Positions 56,901 through 64,000 of a stretch of 64,000 bases of DNA are shown here, piece after piece. The position numbers were made by a program, and so were the translations under genes. The stretch comes from Delphinapterus leucas (lineage: Eukaryota; Chordata; Mammalia; Artiodactyla; Monodontidae). The notes under the pieces are model-generated. The model was not told where the DNA came from and searched no databases. It saw nothing but the letters and a program-made list of their open reading frames with translations. Location of the stretch: the NCBI RefSeq assembly GCF_002288925.2, contig NW_022098001.1, positions 18,318,243 to 18,382,242 on the forward strand, written 5' to 3'. Each line of letters begins with the position of its first letter. The stretch's first letter is position 1.

Positions 56901-57367
56901 AGAGAAATGCAAATCAAAACTACAATAAGGTATCACCTCACACTGGTCAGAATGGCCATCATCAAAATATCTACAAACAATAAATGCTGGTGAGGGTGTG
57001 GAGAAAAGGGAACCCTCTTGCATTGTTGGTGGGAATGTAACTTGATACAGCCACTATGGAGAGCAGCATGGGGGTTTATTAAAAAACTAAAAATAGAACT
57101 ACCATATGACCCAGCAATCCCACTACTGGGCATATACTCAGAAAACCATAATTCAAAAATTGACATGTACCACAGTGCTCATTGCAGCACTATTTACAAT
57201 AGCCAGGACATGGAAGCAACCTAAGTGTCCATTGACAAACACTATGGGTAAAGAATCTAAAAAAGAGTGGATATATGTAAATGTATAATCAATTCACTTT
57301 GCTGTACATCTGAAACCAACACAACATTGTAAATCAATGATACTCCAATAAAAAATTTAAAATAAAA
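53990..57367 (+). mobile_element. L1 with internal deletions
   Basis: Sense L1 starting at the beginning of ORF2 (CCAAAAGACACAGACTGG) and ending with an A/T-rich tail at about 57,367. ORF2 fragments include an endonuclease piece (54441-54851, with the SDHN motif) and reverse transcriptase (55311-55682, ending [13 protein letters not shown]). The catalytic block reads FADG at 55,719-55,730. A stretch of ORF2 is missing at about 55,218, and most of the end of ORF2 plus part of the 3' UTR at about 57,238. Confidence 0.9.
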
Positions 57368-57569
57368 TTATAGTATTATTTTTTAGCTGTATTAAAATTT
57401 TTGCTCTAACAATTTTTCCAGTTAATTCTACTCTATTTACATATTTCCTCAGACAATTCCACTCTGTTATCATTGTATAATAGTGAAATTTTTCAATATT
57501 GAAGTCATTTTAAACTATTATATGAAACTGTTACCATATAGTATTTATTTTTAATAACAGCATTCATGA

Positions 57570-58480
57570 TTTTTATCAGCTTTATTGAGGTATAACTGAC
57601 AAAATTGTATATATTTAAAGTACAAAACATGAGGAGTGGATATATATGTATACACTGTTAAATGATTGCCACAATCATGGTAATTAACACATCTGTCACC
57701 TCACATACTTATGTGTGTGTGTGTCGAAAAATTTTGAGATCAACTCTTAGCCAATTTCAAGCATACAATACAGTACTACTAACTATGGTCACCATGCTGT
57801 GTATTTGATCCCCACAACTTATTCATCTTATAATTGAAGGCTTGTACCCACCATTCTACTCTCTATTTCTAAGAATTCTTTTTATATATTCTATATTTCA
57901 CATGTAAATACAATCATTCAGTAATTTTTTTTGTGTCTGGCTTATTTCCTTAGTATAACGTCCTCCATGGTCATTTTGTCACAAATGGCAGGATGTCCTT
58001 CTTTCTCATGGCTGAATAATATTCCATTTGTGTGTGTGTGTGTGTGTATGTTATCTTCTTTATCCTGGACAATTAGGTTGTTTCCATATCTTGGCTTTTC
58101 TGAACAATGCTGCAGTGGACTTGGGAGTGCAGATATTTCTTTGAGACACTGATATTTTTCCTACAGATATATATTCAGAAGTGGGATTGCTGGATCATCT
58201 GGTAGTTCTATTTTAAATTTTTTTAGGAACCTCCATCATGTTTTCCATAGTGGCACTACCAACTAACTTCCCAATAATGCACAAGCGTTTCCTTTTCTCT
58301 ACATCATTAAGAACACATGTTATTCCTTGTCTTTTTTTTTTAAATAAAAGCCATCCTAACAGTGTGAGATGATATATCTTATTGTTGTTTTGACTTGCAT
58401 TTCCTTGATAATTAGTGATGTTGAGCATCTTTTTGTGTACCTGTTGGCCATTGTATGTCTTCTATTGAGACATATCAAAA
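57570..58480 (-). mobile_element. Ancient L1MA-type 3' end, antisense
   Basis: Reversed L1: CTTTATTGAGGTATAACTGA, CACCATGCTGTGTATTTGAT, TGTCTGGCTTATTTCCTTAG, GGCTGAATAATATTCCATTT, AAGTGGGATTGCTGGATCAT, GATGTTGAGCATCTTTTTGT. It includes a (TG)n run at 58,028-58,048. Confidence 0.9.
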
Positions 58481-58539
58481 AGTATATTAAAATTTTTTAA
58501 TATTAATTAAAAATTTAAAAATATATTTATAAATTAAAA

Positions 58540-59050
58540 TGTGTATGAGACAGGCTGGGACCTGGGACCTGGGACCATTTGCTGCAATGCTTGCAACTGA
58601 ACAAATGTCTCCTCAAGCAACAAAATACCAAGAAAGTATATGGGACTGAAAATAGCTGCAGGTATGTGCTGTTGGGGTGAATTATGGACAGCAATATACA
58701 AAAAGACCAGAAATCCAACTGCTACTTCTGAAGAGACAGGAGCAAAATCAGAGTGTTGGGAGCAAAAGCAGGGTACTGCGCATGAACCCTGCACACAGCA
58801 TCATCAATGGGATGGGCAAACCAGCTAAGCCACCCCTATGGCCTGACCCCTGGACCTGTCCTTACCCTCTCCCCATATAAGGAACCAGCTCCCCCATACG
58901 CACCTTGGGGAGTGAGCAAGGGAACGTGTTACTTGTTTTCGTCCCCTCCTGCTGCAGCAGGCACCCCAGTAAATCTTTGCCTGAATTTCCTGTCTGGCCT
59001 CTTATTTATTTCTATTGATTAATGAAGGCCAAGAACCCTGGTCAACAACA
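58540..59050 (+). mobile_element. Endogenous retrovirus LTR
   Basis: About 510 bp starting TGTGTATGAGACAGG and ending near CAACAACA. It has LTR anatomy: a TATA element (ATATAA at 58875-58880), then a variant polyadenylation hexamer AGTAAA at 58968-58973, with a following pyrimidine-rich U5-like stretch. A GGGACCT heptamer is repeated near the start. Retroviral genes are not recognisable beside it. I cannot name the LTR family. Confidence 0.65.
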
Positions 59051-59057
59051 GACTTTG

Positions 59058-59074
59058 TGGCCTCAACATGGGGC
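59058..59074 (+). other. Possible retroviral primer-binding site
   Basis: TGGCCTCAACATGGGGC directly downstream of the LTR resembles the tRNA-Lys1,2 site of betaretrovirus-like elements, with one base lost and two transitions, one of them at a CpG. Position and the TGG start fit; the match is imperfect. Confidence 0.4.
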
Positions 59075-61177
59075 ATTTGTCTCCTTCCTTGGAGAGGATC
59101 TGGGTACCTCTGGGACCACTGAATGAGGCTTCCCTGTGGGTGACAAACGGCCACCTGAACCTCTTGTTTCAGCATCACCACGTTTGGTAAGTCTACCTTC
59201 CTGGTGCCTGAGGGCCTCGGTATCCTCTCTCAAGCAAAGATTTCCCCCTCCCATTTGTCCCTTTCCCTCTCCTACTATCTGTTTCCTTCTCCTTCCTCTG
59301 TCCTCTCCTACTTCCCTGTCCTATCCTTCCGAGAGAGTGGATGTCAGGCAGCTACACCATCTCTCCTCTCAGCTTGTGAGAACTGCTCCCTCTGGCTGGC
59401 AATGGCTCACCTTGATGAGTGACAAGCAGAGGTGGGAAAGGCTTGCCTCACACCATGCAGATCTTGGTCCAGTGGGCTGTCCCTGATGGGAGATTTATGA
59501 GAGTGATACATGTTTATCCTCATATTGTGTAGTGACTGGAAGTCTGATAGTCCCAGTATTCTCACCTTTATTTTTCTCCTGTCTCTTTCTTTTTTTCAGT
59601 CTTTTTTTGTCCCTCCTCCCTTTACCTCTCCCTTGATCTTTATGCTTGTACTCCCATCCATCCCCTTTATCCTGAAAACTTCTTGTTTGTGTCTTTAAGT
59701 TTCTGTCATTGGTACATGTTGAGTAAAATGATCTTTGTCTTATGTAGTTTTGTCTGTCCAACTGCTCCTGCAAGTCTCTGACAAAATTGTGGGCATGGTG
59801 GAACACTTAAGCATTAAGTGTTAAAATAAAAACACAGTCCACATTGCCTGAGAGTCCAGCCTTGAGCTACTTAGTGGAATTTTAAAGAGAAAAAAAAAAA
59901 AAAGAGAGAGAGAGAGAGAGAGGGAGGAGCTTGCATTTCTCTCCACTGCCTTTGCAATGTAACTATCCTGCCTGGACTCTCAGGAAATATTTGATCCATC
60001 TGTAGTCCCCCAGACAAAGGGGGAAAAAGAGGCCTTATTAAACTCATGCAGGAAAACTATGAGATCTTTATTTCTGTCTGTCTTTATGTAAAAATTAGCT
60101 TGAAAATGAGCTCCATTTAACTGTCTTAGAGGAAATTGTTCACTTATATACATTCTCAGAAATATAAAAGAAACTCACCAGAATACATTTCAGGTTCATG
60201 TGATCTGGGAAATACTCAATATTGAATTTATATCTGGTATTAAATCTAGCTTAAACTTGTGGGTTAATTAATACAGACCTGTCTTTAGAGTCATCAACAT
60301 CAAATATAATACTTTTATTGTACCAAGGGTTACTGAAAGTCAATAAGTGCACATTGTTTCTGTTATGAAGTTTGTCAACAAGGAAAATAACCATATATGA
60401 TTAAACTTTTAAGTAAATGTAACCGAGATAAGAGCTTTTTGGTAAACTCTAGAGGAATAATGCTGTTATGGAAATGTCCATCTAAAATAGCTTATTTAGA
60501 TTTTGGTAACTTGAAGCTGTATTAAGTTAAATGATACAAGTTTGTTGAATAGCTAGGTCATTCCCAAATAAGATACCGAGATATCAATTACTAACCAGAA
60601 AAACTAAAGAGATATAGAACTATTAATGTATATGTTTGGTGACATATGTTTTCTTGATATGTTTCTTGAGATGTTTTCTACCAATAAGACAGTTCATGGT
60701 TGCTTAAGGAAATTAGGATGTGTGTTTTCAGTAAAGAAGGCATAAAGAATGGAATTGCATTTATTAAGGGAAATGAAAGTAGTTTTCTCATAGAGCTGAT
60801 TGTTTCTGGATGGAAAAAATAAGGGACAAACTAATATGGATACAGAAAGTTATGGAAGGTTTGTGCATGGTTGGGATTGGTTAGGTTTAGATTGAATTTA
60901 ATTCAGTAAAATTAATTCTGTTGTTAAAAGTAAGCAGGTTCAAGACTAAATTTGGCTCTCTCTTTTAAGAAAACAAAGTTTCCTTGAAATGCTGCTTTTG
61001 ATAGCAGAATGTGTGAATTTCCTTCCTTTAAAGGACCTATTTTGACAGTCCTGCCTCTGGGGCAAGTCTGAGGCAGTTCAAGCTGTACTGAGGCTTTGGT
61101 TTTGCTAAGACTGGTATCATACAGGTGACCCATTTGACCTGCCTTTTCTACTTGAATTCTTGATAACTTTAAAGAGC
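59075..61177. other. Possible ERV leader/internal remnant, unassigned
   Basis: Follows the LTR without a break. 59,225-59,330 is a pyrimidine-rich stretch, and an A-run plus (GA)n lies at 59,888-59,930. No gag, pol or env signature is recognised in any frame; the open frames are Ser/Leu/Pro or Lys-rich chance frames. The AT-rich part from 60,060 on is unassigned. Confidence 0.35.
59888..59930 (+). repeat. A-run plus (GA)n simple repeat
   Basis: About 14 A followed by a run of GA dinucleotides. Confidence 0.9.
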
Positions 61178-62883
61178 CAGGCTTCTGGGAAGATGGCAGA
61201 AGGGTAAGATGCGGAGATCACCTTCCTCCCCACAGATACACCAGAAATACATCTACATTTGGAACAATTCCTACAGAACACCTACTGAACGCTGGCAGAA
61301 GACCTCAGACCTCCCAAAAGGCAATAAACCCCCCCCCACGTACCTGGGTAGGGCAAAAGAAAAAAGAATAAACAGAGACAAAAGGATAGGGGCGGGACCT
61401 GCACCAGTGGGAGGGAGCTGTGAAGGAGGAAAGTTTTCCACACACTAAAAGGCACTAAAAGGGCGGAGACTGCAGGTGGCGGAGGGGGGGAGCTTCGGCG
61501 CCGCAGAGGAGAGCGCAGCCACAGGGGTGCAGAGGGCAAAGCAGAGAGATTCCCGCACAGAGGATCAGTGCTGACTGGCACTCACCAGCCCGAGAGGCTT
61601 GTCTGCTCACCCGCCCGGGGCGGGCGGGGCTGGGAGCTGAGACTCGGGCTTTGGAGGTTGGATCCCAAGGAGAGGACTGGGGTTTGTGATGTGAACACAG
61701 CCTGAAGGGTGTTAGTGCGCCACGGCTAGCCAGGAGGGAGTCCGGGGAAATGTCTGGACCTGCTGAAGAGGCAAGAGACTTTTTCTTCCCTCTTTGTTTC
61801 CTGGTGCGCGCGGAGAGGGGATTAAGAGCGCTCTTTAAAGGAGTTCCAGAGATGTGCGTGAGCCGCGGCTAAAAGCACGGACCCCAGAGACAGGCATGAG
61901 ATGCTAAGGCTGCTGCTGCCACCAAGAACCCTGTGTGCGAGCACAGGTTTCTATCCACACCCCCCTTCCAGGGAGGCTGTGCAGCCCACCACTGCAAGGG
62001 TCCCGGGATCCAGGGACAACTACCCCGGGAGAACGCACTGCGTGCCTCAGGCTGGTGCAACATTACGCTGGCGTCTGCCGCCGCAGGCTCATACTGCACT
62101 CCATACCCCTCCCTCCCCCGGGCCTGAATGAGCCAGAGCCCCCAAATCAGCGGCTCTTTTAACCCCGTCCTGTCTGAGTGAAGAACAGACGCCCTCCAGC
62201 GACCTACATGCAAAGGCAGGGCCAAATGCAAAGCTGAGCCCCTGTGAGCTGTGAGAACAAAGAAGAGAAAGGGAAATCTCTCCCAGCAGCCTCAGAAGCA
62301 GCAGATTAAAGTTCCACAATCAACTTGATGTACCCTGCATCTATGGAATACATGAATAGACAACGAATCATCCCAAATTAAGGAGCAGTGTGGACGAAAG
62401 GCTCTTGGTGCTGCAGCCAGGAGTCAGTGCTGTGCCTCTGATGTGGGAGAGCCAAATTCAGGACACTGGTCCACAAGAGAACTCCCAGCTCCACATAATA
62501 TCAAATGGCGAAAATCTCCCATAGATCTCCATCTCAACACCAGCACCCAGCTGCACTCAACGACCAGCAAGCTATAGTGCTGAACATCCTATGCCAAACA
62601 ACTAGCAAGACAGGAACACAACCCCACCCATTAGCAGAGAGGCTGCCTAAAATCATAATAAGTCCACAGATACCCCAAAACACACCAACAGACTTGGATC
62701 TGCCCACCAGAAAGACAAGATCCAGCCTCATCCACCAGAAAACAGGTACTACTCCCATCCCCCAGGAAGCCTACACAACCCACTGAACCAACATTAGCCA
62801 CTGGGGACACACACCAAAAACAACAGGAACTACAAACCAGCAGCCTGCAAAAAGGAGACACCAAGCACAGTAAGATAAGCAAA
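61178..62883 (+). mobile_element. Cetartiodactyl L1 5' UTR
   Basis: Starts GGCTTCTGGGAAGATGGCAG, the 5' end of cetacean/cetartiodactyl L1. It is GC-rich with many CpGs (GCCCGGGGCGGGCGGGG near 61,612-61,630), as expected of the internal promoter. No CHR or other insertion interrupts it. The 3' third contains an open frame 62505-62786 of 93 codons that is an untranslated-region by-product. I recall a longer pyrimidine-rich segment near 62,382 in other copies, so a deletion there is possible. Confidence 0.92.
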
Positions 62884-63483
62884 ATGAGAAGACAGAAAAA
62901 CACACCACAAATGAAGGAGCAAGATAAAAACCCACCAGATCTAACAAATGAAGAGGAAATAGGCAGTCTACCTGAAAAAGAATTCAGAATAATGATCGTA
63001 AAGATGATCCAAAATCTTGGAAATAGAATAGACAAAATGCAAGAAACATTTAACAAGGACCTAGAAGAACCAAAGATGAAACAAACAACAATGAACAACA
63101 CAATAAATGAAATGAAAAATACTCTAGATGGGATCAATAGCAGAATAACTGAGGCAGAAGAATGGATAAGTGACCTGAAAGATAAAATAGTGGAAATAAC
63201 TACTGCAGAGCAGAATAAAGAAAAAAGAATGAAAAGAACTGAGGACAGTCTCAGACACCTCTGGTACAACAATAAACGCACCAACATTCGACTTATAGGG
63301 GTTCCAGAAGAAGAAGAGAAAAAGAAAGGGACTGAGAAGATATTTGAAAAGGTTATAGTTGAAAATTTCCCTAATATGGGAGAGGATATAGTTAATAAAG
63401 TCCAGGAAGCACAGAGTCCTATACAGGATAAATCCAAGGAGAAATACACCAAGACACATATTAATCATACTGTCAAAAATTAA
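62884..63483 (+). pseudogene. L1 ORF1 (frameshifted)
   Basis: Starts MRRQKNTPQMKEQDKNPPDL; runs 199 codons to a TAA. The coiled-coil section (residues about 45-120) and the start of the RNA-recognition section (NIRLIGVPEEEEKKKGTEK) are intact. About residue 178 the frame shifts by two missing bases after QEAQ, replacing the normal continuation and ending early. Conserved C-terminal ORF1 sequence continues in other frames from 63,484 to about 63,760, with further frame breaks. ORF1 encodes the RNA-binding chaperone of the L1 particle; this copy cannot make a full-length one. Confidence 0.9.
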
Positions 63484-63834
63484 ATACAAAGAAAACATAT
63501 TAAAAGCAACACGGGAAAAACAACCAATAACCCACAAAGGGAATCCCCATAAGGTTAACAGCTGATCTTTCAGCAGAAACTCTGCAAGCCAGAAGGGACT
63601 GGCAGGACATATTTAAAGTGATGTAGGAGAAAAACATGCATCCAAGATTACTCTACCCAGCAAGGATCTCATTCAGATTTGATGGAGAAATTAAAACCTT
63701 TACAGACAAGCAAAAGCTGAGAGAGTTCAGCACCACCAAACCAGCTTGACAACAAATGCTAAAGGTTCTTCTCTAGGCAAGAAACACAAGAGAAGGAAAA
63801 GACCTACAGTAACAAACCCAAAACAATTAAGAAA

Positions 63835-64000
63835 ATGGGGATAGGAACATACATATCGATAATTACCTTAAATTTAAATAGACTAAATGCTCCCACCAAA
63901 AGACACAGATTGGCTGAATGGATACAAAAACAAGACCCATATATTTGCTGTCTACAGGAGACCCACTTCAGGCCTAGAGACACATACAGACTGAAAGTAA
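63835..64000 (+). CDS. L1 ORF2 N-terminus, runs off window
   Basis: Opens at ATG 63835-63837 and stays open for 55 codons to the window edge. It encodes the start of the L1 endonuclease: ITLNLNRLNAP followed by KRHRLAEWIQKQDP and CCLQETHFRPRD. The Asn and Glu residues of the apurinic-like endonuclease site (TLN and QETH) are present; a Gly in the usual NxNGLN block is Arg. Only the first part is visible, so intactness is unknown. Confidence 0.85.
   Translation, partial: MGIGTYISIITLNLNRLNAPTKRHRLAEWIQKQDPYICCLQETHFRPRDTYRLKV

Noticed and set aside
59136..59486. 116-codon frame after the LTR as a retroviral gag start
   Set aside because: No gag signature such as a zinc knuckle or major-homology motif; Ser/Pro/Leu-rich from the pyrimidine-rich leader.
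62631..63537. Long minus-strand frames (273 and 137 codons) opposite L1 ORF1
   Set aside because: Antisense shadows of the A-rich ORF1 coding strand; Phe/Ser/Leu-rich composition and no known protein.

Overview
This is a vertebrate nuclear DNA window from a cetacean (whale or dolphin) or a very close relative. The main reason is the set of eight SINE copies that open with GGGCTTCCCTGGTGGCGCAG and contain a tRNA-derived B box (GGTTCGTGCC or GGTTCGAGCC). These are CHR-family SINEs, in the form typical of Cetacea rather than the Bov-tA form of ruminants. The LINE-1 copies (including a 5' end at 61,178), a mariner fragment and the MIR/L2/MaLR background fit a cetartiodactyl. Nothing bacterial or phage-like is present; most open frames are chance frames or transposon fossils.

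Two genes are supported, both on the minus strand. OTUD6B, an OTU-family deubiquitinase, is complete: seven coding exons between 35,905 (start codon) and 21,850 (stop codon) join in phase through GT-AG introns into a 293-residue protein with the Asp-Cys-His catalytic residues in place. Its promoter is a CpG-rich block near 35.6-36.2 kb with an inverted CCAAT box, an antioxidant-response-like element, a perfect NRF-1 palindrome and a long G-run array. About 11 kb downstream of the OTUD6B stop lies the first coding exon of LRRC69 (10,678-10,860); its later exons are beyond the left edge. The order OTUD6B then LRRC69 on one strand matches human 8q21.3.

Layout: 1-10.6 kb is LRRC69 intron 1, filled with L2/MIR, L1 pieces, a mariner fragment and three CHR SINEs. 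10.9-19 kb is intergenic, with ancient L1/L2, an LTR- or DNA-element-like block and short tandem repeats. About 19.6-21.8 kb is the likely OTUD6B 3' UTR. 21.8-36.2 kb is OTUD6B. 36.2-48 kb is the divergent flank, where human carries the antisense lncRNA OTUD6B-AS1; it holds a HAL1/L1 relic, a CT-rich tract, a MaLR LTR and a long L2. 48.2-58.5 kb is a pile of L1 insertions, one nested inside another with an 18-bp target-site duplication and two CHR SINEs in opposite orientation. 58.5-59.1 kb is an endogenous retroviral LTR followed by a primer-binding-site-like sequence. 61.2-64 kb is the 5' part of a younger L1 (5' UTR, frameshifted ORF1, start of ORF2) that runs off the window.

I found no undescribed system. 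The best leads are the divergent promoter side with a hairpin and splice donor, the unassigned 144-codon frame at 42.5 kb, the LTR with its degenerate tRNA-Lys-like site, the inverted SINE pair and the 21-bp tandem repeats. Repeat family names come from recognition by eye, not from a database search.
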